This document shows positions 41,306-50,758 of a DNA stretch of 64,000 nucleotides, one piece after another. The stretch is taken from assembly GCA_903902795.1 (NCBI GenBank), contig CAIUWH010000071.1, forward strand, positions 1 through 64,000. Direction: 5' to 3'. The position numbers and the translations under genes are program-made. Each line of letters begins with the position of its first letter. The first letter of the stretch is position 1. The DNA is from an uncultured Bacteroidota bacterium. Its GTDB lineage: Bacteria; Bacteroidota; Bacteroidia; Flavobacteriales; Flavobacteriaceae. The notes beneath the pieces were generated by a model. That model did no database searches and had not been told where the DNA came from. It worked only from the letters and a program-made list of their open reading frames with translations.

Positions 41306-42712
41306 ATGTCGTCTCATTACGAAGCACCCATTAGAAAACCTTTAGTTATAGGTGATAAAAGTTATCACGATGTAACTGTAGACGTAGCTGCACCTGTTGA
41401 AGGAAGAGCCAATAAACAGTGGTGGACTGTATTTTCTATCGCATTAGCAGCGTTCCTTTGGGGAGTAGGTTGTATCATATACACCATTTCTACAGGTATC
41501 GGTTCATGGGGTTTGAATAAAACTGTTGGTTGGGCTTGGGATATCACTAACTTCGTTTGGTGGGTAGGTATCGGTCACGCAGGAACGCTTATCTCGGCAG
41601 TATTGTTATTATTCCGTCAACGATGGAGAATGGCAATTAACCGATCTGCAGAAGCAATGACCATCTTCTCTGTAATCCAAGCAGGTTTGTTTCCAATTAT
41701 CCACATGGGTCGTCCATGGTTAGCGTATTGGGTTGTGCCAATTCCAAATCAGTTTGGGTCGTTATGGGTGAATTTTAACTCACCTTTACTTTGGGACGTA
41801 TTTGCAATCTCGACGTATTTATCGGTATCATTAGTCTTCTGGTGGACAGGTTTATTGCCCGATTTCGCGATGATTCGTGATCGAGCAGTAACTCCTTTCA
41901 ACAAAAAAATATATTCTATCCTTAGTTTTGGATGGAGCGGAAGAGCAAAAGATTGGCAACGTTTCGAAGAGGTTTCACTTGTATTAGCTGGTTTAGCAAC
42001 TCCACTTGTACTGTCGGTACACACCATTGTATCCTTTGACTTCGCAACTTCAGTTATTCCGGGTTGGCATACTACCATTTTCCCTCCGTATTTCGTTGCT
42101 GGAGCTGTATTCTCTGGATTCGCAATGGTAAACACCTTATTGATTATCATGAGAAAGGTTTCTAATTTAGAAGCGTACATCACCATTCAGCATATTGAAT
42201 TGATGAACATCGTAATCATGATTACTGGTTCTATCGTAGGTGTTGCTTATATCACTGAGTTATTTGTGGCTTGGTATTCTGGAGTAGAATACGAACAATA
42301 TGCATTCTTAAACAGAGCAACTGGTCCTTACTGGTGGGCATATTGGTCGATGATGACTTGTAATGTTTTCTCTCCACAGTTCATGTGGTCTAAAAAATTG
42401 AGAACAAGTATTATGTTCTCTTTCATTATATCGATTGTAGTAAACATCGGAATGTGGTTTGAGCGTTTTGTAATTATCGTAACGTCATTGCACAGGGATT
42501 ACCTTCCATCGTCTTGGACAATGTTCTCACCAACATTTATCGACATCGGTATCTTTATTGGAACCATCGGATTCTTCTTTGTATTGTTCTTATTATATGC
42601 AAGAACATTCCCAGTAATTGCTCAAGCAGAGGTGAAAACAATTTTGAAATCATCGGGTGAGAATTACAAGAGAGAAAGAGAAAAAGCAGATCATAATTCA
42701 GATAAACATTAA
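41306..42712 (+). CDS. actC: Alternative complex III membrane subunit ActC (NrfD family)
   Basis: A 468-residue protein with about ten membrane helices of the NrfD/PsrC type. Family-like segments are FVWWVGIGHAGTLISAVLLLFRQ, LFPIIHMGRPWLAYWVVPIPN and IELMNIVIMITGSIVGVAYITELF. ActC is expected to hold the menaquinol-oxidation site and may take part in proton movement. It follows actB by 28 bases. Confidence 0.94.
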   Translation: MSSHYEAPIRKPLVIGDKSYHDVTVDVAAPVEGRANKQWWTVFSIALAAFLWGVGCIIYTISTGIGSWGLNKTVGWAWDITNFVWWVGIGHAGTLISAVLLLFRQRWRMAINRSAEAMTIFSVIQAGLFPIIHMGRPWLAYWVVPIPNQFGSLWVNFNSPLLWDVFAISTYLSVSLVFWWTGLLPDFAMIRDRAVTPFNKKIYSILSFGWSGRAKDWQRFEEVSLVLAGLATPLVLSVHTIVSFDFATSVIPGWHTTIFPPYFVAGAVFSGFAMVNTLLIIMRKVSNLEAYITIQHIELMNIVIMITGSIVGVAYITELFVAWYSGVEYEQYAFLNRATGPYWWAYWSMMTCNVFSPQFMWSKKLRTSIMFSFIISIVVNIGMWFERFVIIVTSLHRDYLPSSWTMFSPTFIDIGIFIGTIGFFFVLFLLYARTFPVIAQAEVKTILKSSGENYKREREKADHNSDKH

Positions 42713-42720
42713 TAATTATT

Positions 42721-43248
42721 ATGAGTAGTACTAAAGTTATTCACGCTATATATAATGATGACGACATCTTGATGGATGCTGTAAAGCAAACTAGAAAAGC
42801 TCATCACCATATTGAAGAAGTTTATACGCCATTCCCAGTTCACGGTTTGGACAAAGCAATGGGATTAGCTCCAACCCGTTTGGCAATCTGCGCTTTTATT
42901 TATGGGTGTATCGGTCTTATAGTTGCAACCGTTATGATGAATTACATCATGATTACCGATTGGCCGCAAGATATTGGTGGTAAACCAAGTTTCAGTTACA
43001 TTCAAAACATGCCCGCTTTCGTGCCAGTTATGTTTGAGTTAACGGTATTTCATGCAGCTCACTTAATGGTTATTACCTTCTACATGAGAAGTAGATTATG
43101 GCCGTTTAAAAAAGCTGAAAATCCAGATGTACGAACTACCGATGATCACTTTTTAATGGAAGTATCAGTAAATAATAACGAAGAAGAATTGACTTCTTTC
43201 TTAAAAAATACTGGAGCAGTTGAAGTTAAAGTAATAGACAAGCATTAA
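42721..43248 (+). CDS. actD: Alternative complex III subunit ActD (DUF3341)
   Basis: A 175-residue protein with two membrane helices (about 60-80 and 100-120) and a soluble N-terminal part containing EEVYTPFPVHGLDKAMGL, the DUF3341 signature. It is a structural subunit of alternative complex III. The gene begins 8 bases after actC. Confidence 0.92.
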   Translation: MSSTKVIHAIYNDDDILMDAVKQTRKAHHHIEEVYTPFPVHGLDKAMGLAPTRLAICAFIYGCIGLIVATVMMNYIMITDWPQDIGGKPSFSYIQNMPAFVPVMFELTVFHAAHLMVITFYMRSRLWPFKKAENPDVRTTDDHFLMEVSVNNNEEELTSFLKNTGAVEVKVIDKH

Positions 43249-43254
43249 TAGATT

Positions 43255-43800
43255 ATGAAAAGTTTACTTAAATCCGTTGCACTACTACTAGTTACTGTTT
43301 CAGTTGTTTCGTGTAAAGACAACTTGAAGCCAAACTATCAGTATATGCCAAACATGTACGAATCGGTTGCCTATGAAACCTATGGCGAATCTAATGCTTT
43401 TAAGGGTGGAAGAGTAAGTCAAGTGCCACCGCAAGGAACCATCAAAAGGGGTTTTACTCCATATGATTTGCCTAATACCACTGAAGGGTACAATGCTTCT
43501 AAATTGGTTACAACTTCTCCCTTGGATTCAACTGCGGTTGACATGAAGAAAGCTGAAGAGTTGTACGTTATTTATTGTGCAATTTGCCATGGTACAGCTG
43601 GAGATGGTAAGGGTAAATTAGTAAAACAAGAAAAATTCTTAGGAGTTCCAAGTTATAAAGATAGACCCGTGACTAAGGGTAGTATTTTCCACGTAGTTAC
43701 TTTTGGATTAAACTCTATGGGATCACATGCTAATCAATTGAGTTCAGACGAAAGATGGCTAGTTGCTGAATATGTTTTAAAGCTTAAAGGCCAATTATAA
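43255..43800 (+). CDS. actE: Alternative complex III cytochrome c subunit ActE
   Basis: A 181-residue lipoprotein (lipobox VVSC near residue 20) with one heme site, CAICHGTAGDGKGKL, and a distal Met in the family position (SMGSHANQL). YMPNMYESVAYETYG near the N-terminus is typical of ActE. It is anchored to the periplasmic face. Six bases separate it from actD. Confidence 0.93.
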   Translation: MKSLLKSVALLLVTVSVVSCKDNLKPNYQYMPNMYESVAYETYGESNAFKGGRVSQVPPQGTIKRGFTPYDLPNTTEGYNASKLVTTSPLDSTAVDMKKAEELYVIYCAICHGTAGDGKGKLVKQEKFLGVPSYKDRPVTKGSIFHVVTFGLNSMGSHANQLSSDERWLVAEYVLKLKGQL

Positions 43801-43827
43801 TTGTAGAATAAACAGACTATTATAGAT

Positions 43828-45333
43828 ATGTATACATTTCCAAATAAATTAAGAAACATAGCTTTTGTCCTAATGATTTTAGGGATGATAGGTATTGTAT
43901 ATGGTTTCTTATCAGCTCCTAAAACTATTGAAGACGTAGAAAAAATAGCAGCAGAGAGTCATCATGACGGACACGGTGCTGCGGCGCATGACGCACATGC
44001 TGCAACTTCGCATGATGCACATGCAGAAGCTACACATGATGCACATAAAGTTGAAGGACATGCTGCAGAAGCAAAAGATTCAGTACAAGCGGTTGTTGAA
44101 GTTGATTCTACTGCTGGCGAAGATACTACCTCTAAAGAAGAAGTTGCTCCTGTTGCCGTTGCGAAAACTGTAGCGCCAAAAGAAGTGAAAGTTGACGAAC
44201 ATGCAGAACACCAAGAGCATATGGAACACATGTTGCACCAACTTCAAAATAAGCCTTGGGCCGCTTTATATGTGGCGTGTATATTTTTCTTACTAGTTAC
44301 TATGGGAGCCTTGGTATTCTATGCAATACAGCAAGTTGCTCAGGCTGGATGGTCACCCTTATTGTTCCGCGTAATGCAATCAATAACCGCATTTTTGCCC
44401 GTTGTTTCTGTTATTTTCTTTGTTTTATTATTACTTTCTAGCTTTCATGTAAATCATTTATTTGTATGGATGGAAGAAGGAGTTACTGAAGTTGGTCACG
44501 AAAACTACGACAAACTAATCGCAGGAAAATCAGGATACTTAAATGTTACATTTTGGTTAATCAGAGCCGCTATCTTTTTAGTGGGTTGGAATGCCTACCG
44601 TTACCTATCTAGAAAAAATTGTTTGGCTCAAGACGAAGCAAACGACAATACCTATTACAAAAAGAATTTTAAACTATCAGCAGGATTTTTAGTGTTCTTT
44701 ATCGTTTCAGAATCAATCATGTCATGGGATTGGATTATGTCGGTTGACCCACACTGGTTCAGTACATTGTTCGGTTGGTATGTATTCGCAAGTTTCTTTG
44801 TGAGCGGTATCACAACCATTTCAATGGTTACCTTATATTTAAAATCGAAAGGATATTTAGAGAGTGTAAATTCAAGTCATATTCATGATTTATCAAAATT
44901 CATGTTTGGTATTAGTGTTTTTTGGACGTATTTGTGGTTTTCCCAATTCATGTTAATTTGGTATTCTAACATTCCTGAAGAGGTAACGTACTTTAAAACA
45001 AGGATCGAACAATACAATTTGCCTTTCTTTGGCGCTGTTGCTATGAATTTTGTGTTCCCAATTTTAGTATTAATCAATTCAGATTTCAAACGTGTGGCTC
45101 CAATTATCGTAGGCGCAGGTGTGGTAATTTTATTAGGACATTACGTTGATTTCTTCAATATGATAATGCCAGCAACAGTAGGTGATCAATGGTTTATTGG
45201 TGTATCTGAAATTGCATCGCTATTGTTCTTCCTTGGATTATTTATATTTGTAGTATTTACAGCATTAACAAAAGCACCACTTACTCCAAAACGCAATCCG
45301 TTTATTGAAGAAAGTAAACATTTTCATTATTAA
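43828..45333 (+). CDS. actF: Alternative complex III membrane subunit ActF with a histidine-rich insert
   Basis: A 501-residue protein with about ten helices of the NrfD-like ActF fold (FHVNHLFVWMEEGV ... SESIMSWDWIMSVDPHWFSTLFGWYVFASFF). After the first helix comes a His/Asp/Ala-rich stretch of about 100 residues (HHDGHGAAAHDAHAATSHDAHAE), then an acidic segment and EHQEHMEHMLHQ. This segment has no counterpart in short ActF proteins that I know of and could bind metal or be a spacer. The gene is followed by coxB after 18 bases. Confidence 0.9.
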   Translation: MYTFPNKLRNIAFVLMILGMIGIVYGFLSAPKTIEDVEKIAAESHHDGHGAAAHDAHAATSHDAHAEATHDAHKVEGHAAEAKDSVQAVVEVDSTAGEDTTSKEEVAPVAVAKTVAPKEVKVDEHAEHQEHMEHMLHQLQNKPWAALYVACIFFLLVTMGALVFYAIQQVAQAGWSPLLFRVMQSITAFLPVVSVIFFVLLLLSSFHVNHLFVWMEEGVTEVGHENYDKLIAGKSGYLNVTFWLIRAAIFLVGWNAYRYLSRKNCLAQDEANDNTYYKKNFKLSAGFLVFFIVSESIMSWDWIMSVDPHWFSTLFGWYVFASFFVSGITTISMVTLYLKSKGYLESVNSSHIHDLSKFMFGISVFWTYLWFSQFMLIWYSNIPEEVTYFKTRIEQYNLPFFGAVAMNFVFPILVLINSDFKRVAPIIVGAGVVILLGHYVDFFNMIMPATVGDQWFIGVSEIASLLFFLGLFIFVVFTALTKAPLTPKRNPFIEESKHFHY

Positions 45334-45351
45334 TATTTAAATAAACATCAA

Positions 45352-46524
45352 ATGACAAGTTTATTGGTACTCATAATTTTAGTTTTATTATCAATTGCAA
45401 TTTGGCAATTAACTAAGATTTTTGATTTAACTCAAGTCGGACAAAAATCCGAAAATTCTCAAGTCGCAAACGATGAGGATAATAACGTTCAAGGTTACTT
45501 AATGTTCGGATTTTTAGCATTCATATACATAACTACTATTGTGTGTTTCGTTAAATATGGTAATTTGCCATTGATTGACAATTCAGCTTCTGAACACGGG
45601 CCATTAATTGATAATCTGATGATTATTTCTATGGCGCTTATTTTTGTAGTGCAAACAATCACTCAAGCTCTCTTGCATTATTTTGCATTCAAGTACAGAG
45701 GTAAAAAAGACCAAAAAGCATTTTATCTTGCAGATAATAATAAATTAGAATTCATTTGGAGTGCTATTCCAGCTGTCGTATTAGCAGTATTGATTTTTTA
45801 CGGATTGTACGCTTGGAATGACATCATGTTTGTTGATAAGGAAGATGAGGAGAATGCAATCGTTATCGAATTGTACGCAAAACAGTTTGGTTGGGAAGCG
45901 CGCTATTCTGGAGCCGATAATACTCTTGGAAAAGCAAATGTTCGTTATATTGAAGGTGTAAATACCGTAGGTGTCGACCTTGAAGATCCAAACGCTCAAG
46001 ACGATATCGTTGTTAGTGAATTGCACTTGCCTAAAGGTAAAAGGGTAATCTTTAAAATCCGTTCTCAAGATGTATTACACTCAGCTTATATGCCTCATTT
46101 TAGAGCTCAAATGAATTGTGTCCCTGGTATGGTAACTAATTTTTCTTTCACACCAACCAAGACTACTACAGAAATGAGAGGAACGGAAGCCATGATGGCC
46201 AAAGTAGATAACATCAACAAAATTAGAGAAAGTAAGAACAAGCAACTAGTTGCTGAAGGAAAAACACCGTTAGATCCATATACATTTGATTACCTTCTGT
46301 TGTGTAACAAAATATGCGGTGCGTCACACTACAACATGCAAATGAAGATTGTTGTAGATACACCACAAGAGTTTAAAGCTTGGTTGAAAGACAAGCCTAC
46401 CTTAGTTTCAGCCGTAAAAGCAGCTGCGGAATCAGAGCAAGCAGCAGAAAATCCTTCAACCGTGAAAGATTCCACTGCTACAACTGAAGATGCAAAAGCA
46501 GTTGCGGTAGTAGAAATGAAGTAA
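45352..46524 (+). CDS. coxB: Cytochrome c oxidase subunit II
   Basis: A 390-residue protein. Two or three membrane helices are followed by the cupredoxin domain with the CuA ligands in VLHSAYMPHFRAQMNCVPGM and LLCNKICGASHYNMQMKI (Cys, Cys, His, Met). It accepts electrons, here probably directly from alternative complex III. The Ala/Glu/Ser-rich tail is low complexity. Unlike many CoxB proteins, no fused C-terminal heme domain is present, consistent with ActA or ActE serving as donor (inference). Confidence 0.95.
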   Translation: MTSLLVLIILVLLSIAIWQLTKIFDLTQVGQKSENSQVANDEDNNVQGYLMFGFLAFIYITTIVCFVKYGNLPLIDNSASEHGPLIDNLMIISMALIFVVQTITQALLHYFAFKYRGKKDQKAFYLADNNKLEFIWSAIPAVVLAVLIFYGLYAWNDIMFVDKEDEENAIVIELYAKQFGWEARYSGADNTLGKANVRYIEGVNTVGVDLEDPNAQDDIVVSELHLPKGKRVIFKIRSQDVLHSAYMPHFRAQMNCVPGMVTNFSFTPTKTTTEMRGTEAMMAKVDNINKIRESKNKQLVAEGKTPLDPYTFDYLLLCNKICGASHYNMQMKIVVDTPQEFKAWLKDKPTLVSAVKAAAESEQAAENPSTVKDSTATTEDAKAVAVVEMK

Positions 46525-46544
46525 TAAAATAACGTAATAACTAT

Positions 46545-48350
46545 ATGTCAGAAATGAGTCACGAACACGATCATCACGAACACGATCACCACGAAGAACA
46601 CCACCATAAGGATACGTTCATTACTAAATATATTTTTAGTATAGATCACAAAATGATTGCTAAGCAATACCTTTTGACTGGTGTCATTATGGGTGTTATT
46701 GGTGTAGGTATGTCTTTGCTTTTTAGAATGCAATTGGCTTGGCCTGAAGAATCATTCAAAGTATTTAGCTTTTTCTTAGGTGAAAGAATGGCTCCGAACG
46801 GAGTTATGACCAATGAAACCTATTTGGCCTTGATTACAATTCACGGAACCATCATGGTTTTCTTTGTACTTACCGCTGCACTGAGTGGTACCTTCAGTAA
46901 TTTGTTAATTCCATTACAAATTGGTGCACGAGATATGGCATCGGGATTGTTAAACATGATATCATATTGGTTGTTCTTTGTATCCAGTGTGGTTATGGTT
47001 ATTTCTCTATTTGTTGAAACGGGACCAGCATCATCAGGTTGGACAATCTATCCTCCGTTAAGCGCTTTACCACAAGCCATTTCTGGATCTGGACTTGGAA
47101 TGACGCTTTGGTTGGTGTCGATGGCAATATTTATATCTTCGTCATTATTGGGATCACTAAACTATATTGTTACCGTTATCAACTTGCGTACCAAAGGAAT
47201 GTCATTTACACGATTACCGCTTACTATTTGGGCGTTTTTCGTAACGGCTGTAATTGGGGTCATTTCTTTCCCAGTATTACTTTCTGCCGCTTTAATGTTG
47301 ATCATGGATAGAAGTTTTGGAACATCATTCTTTTTGTCTGATATCTATATTGCCGGTGAAGTTTTAAATTATCAAGGTGGTTCTCCTGTCTTATTTGAAC
47401 ATTTATTCTGGTTCTTAGGTCACCCTGAAGTATACATCGTATTATTGCCTGCATTGGGAATCACATCAGAAGTAATCGCAACCAACTCTCGTAAACCAAT
47501 TTTTGGATATAGAGCGATGATTATGTCGATTATTGCAATTGCATTCTTATCAACTATTGTATGGGGTCACCATATGTTCATCTCAGGGATGAACCCGTTC
47601 TTAGGGTCGGTGTTTACCTTTACAACGTTACTTATTGCAATCCCATCTGCTGTAAAAGCATTCAACTATATCACTACTTTATGGAAAGGTAACCTTCAGA
47701 TGAATCCAGCGATGCTATTCTCAATTGGATTAGTTTCTACTTTTATTACGGGTGGTTTGACCGGAATTATCCTTGGAGATAGTACCTTAGATATCAACGT
47801 GCACGATACGTATTTCGTTGTGGCTCACTTTCACCTTGTAATGGGTATTTCTGCTCTGTACGGAATGTTTGCAGGTATTTACCATTGGTATCCTAAAATG
47901 TACGGCAGAATGTTAAACAAAAACTTAGGTTACGTGCACTTTTGGGTAACTGCCGTTTGTGCGTACGGAGTATTCTTTCCAATGCACTTTATCGGTATGG
48001 CCGGTCTTCCAAGACGTTACTATACCAATACTAACTTTCCATTGTTCGACGATTTACAAGACGTGAACGTAATTATCACCGTTTTTGCTTTGGTAGGAGG
48101 TGTATTCCAATTAGTATTCTTATGGAATTTCTTCTATAGTATGTTCTACGGACAAAAAACTATTCAAAATCCATGGAGATCAAATACCTTAGAATGGACA
48201 GCGCCTATCGAGCACATACACGGTAACTGGCCAGGTGAAATACCACATGTACACCGTTGGGCTTATGATTACAGTAAACCAGGTTACGACGAAGATTTTG
48301 TACCTCAAAATACTCCCATGAAGCCTGGCGAAGAAGTTCTTCATCACTAG
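46545..48350 (+). CDS. coxA: Cytochrome c oxidase subunit I
   Basis: A 601-residue, 12-helix heme-copper oxidase. The key sites are intact: heme a ligand in LITIHGTIMVFF, CuB His with cross-linked Tyr in GHPEVYIV, HHMF in VWGHHMFISG, and VVAHFHLVMG with the heme a3/a ligands. The N-terminus carries an unusual HEHDHHEHDHHEEHHHKD tract. It reduces oxygen to water with proton pumping (A-type). It is the last gene of the operon before a terminator. coxC-like genes are not in the window. Confidence 0.96.
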   Translation: MSEMSHEHDHHEHDHHEEHHHKDTFITKYIFSIDHKMIAKQYLLTGVIMGVIGVGMSLLFRMQLAWPEESFKVFSFFLGERMAPNGVMTNETYLALITIHGTIMVFFVLTAALSGTFSNLLIPLQIGARDMASGLLNMISYWLFFVSSVVMVISLFVETGPASSGWTIYPPLSALPQAISGSGLGMTLWLVSMAIFISSSLLGSLNYIVTVINLRTKGMSFTRLPLTIWAFFVTAVIGVISFPVLLSAALMLIMDRSFGTSFFLSDIYIAGEVLNYQGGSPVLFEHLFWFLGHPEVYIVLLPALGITSEVIATNSRKPIFGYRAMIMSIIAIAFLSTIVWGHHMFISGMNPFLGSVFTFTTLLIAIPSAVKAFNYITTLWKGNLQMNPAMLFSIGLVSTFITGGLTGIILGDSTLDINVHDTYFVVAHFHLVMGISALYGMFAGIYHWYPKMYGRMLNKNLGYVHFWVTAVCAYGVFFPMHFIGMAGLPRRYYTNTNFPLFDDLQDVNVIITVFALVGGVFQLVFLWNFFYSMFYGQKTIQNPWRSNTLEWTAPIEHIHGNWPGEIPHVHRWAYDYSKPGYDEDFVPQNTPMKPGEEVLHH

Positions 48351-48369
48351 AATTCATCTTTAACTATTT

Positions 48370-48401
48370 AAAATGCCTTTCCCTTCGAAAGGCATTTTTA
48401 T
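48370..48401 (+). terminator. Terminator of the act-cox operon
   Basis: AAAATGCCTTTC pairs with GAAAGGCATTTT, followed by a T-rich run, 20 bases after coxA. The ORF-track start of ruvB lies on it and is rejected. Confidence 0.85.
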
Positions 48402-48417
48402 TTACTTACAACTTTGT

Positions 48418-48425
48418 TATATTTG
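48418..48425 (+). promoter_or_regulatory. -7 box of ruvB giving a nearly leaderless mRNA
   Basis: TATATTTG ends 4 bases before the ruvB ATG at 48430. With a start point about 7 bases downstream, the transcript would begin at or next to the ATG. Confidence 0.5.
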
Positions 48426-48429
48426 TAGT

Positions 48430-49452
48430 ATGAACGAAAATCTAGACCCGACCAATTTTAATTATAATCCAGAAGAACTCGACTTAGAAAAAAAGTTGCG
48501 TCCACTGTCCTTTGACGATTTTGCAGGTCAAGAACAAGTCCTCGATAATTTAAAAGTGTTTGTAGAAGCTGCAAATCTGAGGTCAGAAGCGCTAGATCAT
48601 ACACTTTTTCACGGTCCACCCGGACTCGGAAAAACAACGCTAGCTAATATCTTAGCCAACGAGTTAGGCGTCGGAATAAAAATTACTTCCGGTCCAGTTT
48701 TAGACAAACCCGGAGATTTAGCTGGTCTATTAACCAATCTCGAAGAGCGAGACGTCTTATTCATCGACGAGATTCACCGATTAAGTCCGATTGTAGAAGA
48801 ATACCTCTATTCTGCCATGGAAGATTTCAAAATCGACATCATGATCGAATCGGGTCCGAATGCCAGAACCGTGCAACTCAATCTCAATCCCTTTACCTTA
48901 ATTGGTGCCACAACGCGCTCTGGTTTGCTTACCGCTCCGATGCGGGCGCGATTCGGAATCCAAAGTCGTTTGCAATACTATAACACCGAATTATTAACGA
49001 CCATCGTTCAACGCAGTTCGTCCATCCTCAAAATGCCCATCACCATGGAAGCGGCCATCGAAATCGCAGGCAGAAGTAGAGGTACACCTCGTATTGCCAA
49101 CGCATTATTGCGAAGAGTACGCGATTTTGCCCAAATCAAAGGGAACGGAAAAATCGACATCGAGATTGCGCGTTTTTCGCTCAAAGCATTGAATGTTGAT
49201 GCGCACGGGTTAGACGAAATGGACAATAAAATTCTCAATACCATCATCGATAAATTCAAAGGCGGACCAGTCGGATTGTCTACTTTGGCGACAGCCGTTT
49301 CCGAAAGCGGTGAAACCATCGAAGAAGTCTACGAACCATTCCTCATTCAAGAAGGTTTCATCATGCGAACGCCTCGTGGTAGAGAAGTGACCGAAAAAGC
49401 ATACAAACATTTAGGTAAAATTCGGACGAATATTCAAGGTGGATTATTTTAG
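48430..49452 (+). CDS. ruvB: Holliday junction branch-migration ATPase RuvB
   Basis: A 340-residue protein beginning [36 protein letters not shown]. It has Walker [18 protein letters not shown], Walker [11 protein letters not shown], sensor [19 protein letters not shown], and the C-terminal winged helix ([20 protein letters not shown]). It drives branch migration as hexameric rings with RuvA, whose gene is at 53.1 kb, not adjacent. The start was moved 19 codons in from the ORF track to avoid the terminator. Confidence 0.97.
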   Translation: MNENLDPTNFNYNPEELDLEKKLRPLSFDDFAGQEQVLDNLKVFVEAANLRSEALDHTLFHGPPGLGKTTLANILANELGVGIKITSGPVLDKPGDLAGLLTNLEERDVLFIDEIHRLSPIVEEYLYSAMEDFKIDIMIESGPNARTVQLNLNPFTLIGATTRSGLLTAPMRARFGIQSRLQYYNTELLTTIVQRSSSILKMPITMEAAIEIAGRSRGTPRIANALLRRVRDFAQIKGNGKIDIEIARFSLKALNVDAHGLDEMDNKILNTIIDKFKGGPVGLSTLATAVSESGETIEEVYEPFLIQEGFIMRTPRGREVTEKAYKHLGKIRTNIQGGLF

Positions 49453-49529
49453 GGCATTCCCCAGTTACCCGACGAATTGGTTAAAACGATGAAATGTATT
49501 CCAGTAACTGGGTCGGGTTTTCCGCTTTA

Positions 49530-49593
49530 TCTGTCATTGCGAGCTTGAAAAGCGTGGCAATCTAAACAACTTGGTTTGCTCGCAACGTCAGGA
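49530..49593. repeat. REP-like palindromic repeat (GTCATTGCGAGC type)
   Basis: TGTCATTGCGAGC ... GCGTGGCAATCT followed by TGCTCGCAACGTCA in inverted orientation. The GTCATTGCGAGC...GTGGCAATCT core is widely scattered in bacterial genomes as a small palindromic repeat. It lies between ruvB and queG. Confidence 0.75.
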
Positions 49594-49618
49594 TATCGCT
49601 TTCAACCCCTAATGCAAA

Positions 49619-50542
49619 ATGACGAATAAAGAAAAATACACATCCATCATTAAAAACGAAGCCCAACGCCTCGGTTTTTTGTCCTGCGGCATTTCCAAAG
49701 CGGGTTTTCTTGAAGAAGAAGCGCCGCGACTAGAACGTTGGCTCAATAATAATATGCACGGTCAAATGAGTTATATGGAAAACCATTTTGACAAACGACT
49801 CAACCCTACCTTATTAGTCGATGGTGCCAAAAGTGTGATTTCATTACTCCTGAATTATTACCCATCCGAATTTCAAAATCCAGCCAGTTATAAAATTTCC
49901 AAATATGCCTACGGACACGATTATCATTTTGTCATCAAAGAAAAACTAGCCGAATTACTGCACTTCATTCAAACCGAAATTGGTGAAGTTCATGGGCGAG
50001 CATTTGTCGATTCGGCTCCAGTTTTAGATAAAGCTTGGGCAGCCAAAAGTGGTTTGGGTTGGTTGGGAAAAAACGGAAATCTCATTTCTCAAAAAGTAGG
50101 TTCGTTTTATTTTATTGCCGAATTGATAGTTGACTTAGACTTAGAATACGACCACGCTACCACCGATCACTGCGGAACCTGTACAGCCTGCCTCGATGCG
50201 TGTCCAACGCAAGCCATCGTCGCGCCGTATGTGGTGGATGGAAGCAAATGCATTTCGTATTTCACCATAGAATTGAAAGAAAATATTCCACAAGAGATGA
50301 AAGGGACATTTGATGATTGGGCTTTTGGTTGCGATGTATGCCAAGATGTGTGTCCGTGGAACCGCTTTTCAAAAGCACACAGCGAACCGCTTTTTAATCC
50401 GAATCCAGAGCTATTGTCATTTTCCAAAAAAGATTGGGAAGAAATCACTTCGGAGGTTTTTACAAAAGTCTTTAAAAACTCAGCGGTAAAACGCACCAAA
50501 TTAGAAGGTTTGAAACGAAACATTGATTTTTTAAAAGAATAG
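49619..50542 (+). CDS. queG: Epoxyqueuosine reductase
   Basis: A 307-residue protein. It has a cobalamin-binding N-domain ([52 protein letters not shown]) and two 4Fe-4S clusters ([13 protein letters not shown] and [13 protein letters not shown]). It makes the last step of queuosine synthesis in tRNA. Together with the YhhQ-like transporter at 5.3 kb this shows the organism modifies tRNA with queuosine. The HEAT-like C-terminal extension of some QueG proteins is absent or reduced. Confidence 0.96.
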   Translation: MTNKEKYTSIIKNEAQRLGFLSCGISKAGFLEEEAPRLERWLNNNMHGQMSYMENHFDKRLNPTLLVDGAKSVISLLLNYYPSEFQNPASYKISKYAYGHDYHFVIKEKLAELLHFIQTEIGEVHGRAFVDSAPVLDKAWAAKSGLGWLGKNGNLISQKVGSFYFIAELIVDLDLEYDHATTDHCGTCTACLDACPTQAIVAPYVVDGSKCISYFTIELKENIPQEMKGTFDDWAFGCDVCQDVCPWNRFSKAHSEPLFNPNPELLSFSKKDWEEITSEVFTKVFKNSAVKRTKLEGLKRNIDFLKE

Positions 50543-50582
50543 TGTCGGAGGAATTTTGATTACACAAAAGACGATTACTGTA

Positions 50583-50675
50583 TAGCCCTGACCGAGCCAA
50601 TAGCTTGTAGCGCAGCGAAAACTACAGGCGAGGGCAGGAACTACGAACCCAAAAAACCCCAAGCCATTCGCTTCA
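50583..50675 (+). ncRNA. Flavo-1-like structured element, copy D
   Basis: TAGCCCTGACCGAGCC pairs with GGCGAGGGCAGGA: CCTG/CAGG, a C-G pair, GA/GA, GCC/GGC. The apical arm is TTGTAG/CTACA with loop CGCAGCGAAAA. The tail CCCCAAGCCATTCGCTTC resembles the tails of B and C, and AGCGAA/TTCGCT could pair. It lies between queG and maeB, pointing to maeB. Confidence 0.65.
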
Positions 50676-50726
50676 CAAAAAACAAAAAGAAAGCTACTAA
50701 AAATTTCCTTTTTACGCTGAGTCTTC

Positions 50727-50734
50727 TACCTTTG
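50727..50734 (+). promoter_or_regulatory. -7 box of maeB
   Basis: TACCTTTG, a perfect TAnnTTTG, 24 bases before the ATG at 50759. It overlaps the ORF-track start, which is why the later Met is used. Confidence 0.6.
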
Positions 50735-50758
50735 CAAGTCAGATTAAAACAAACTACA

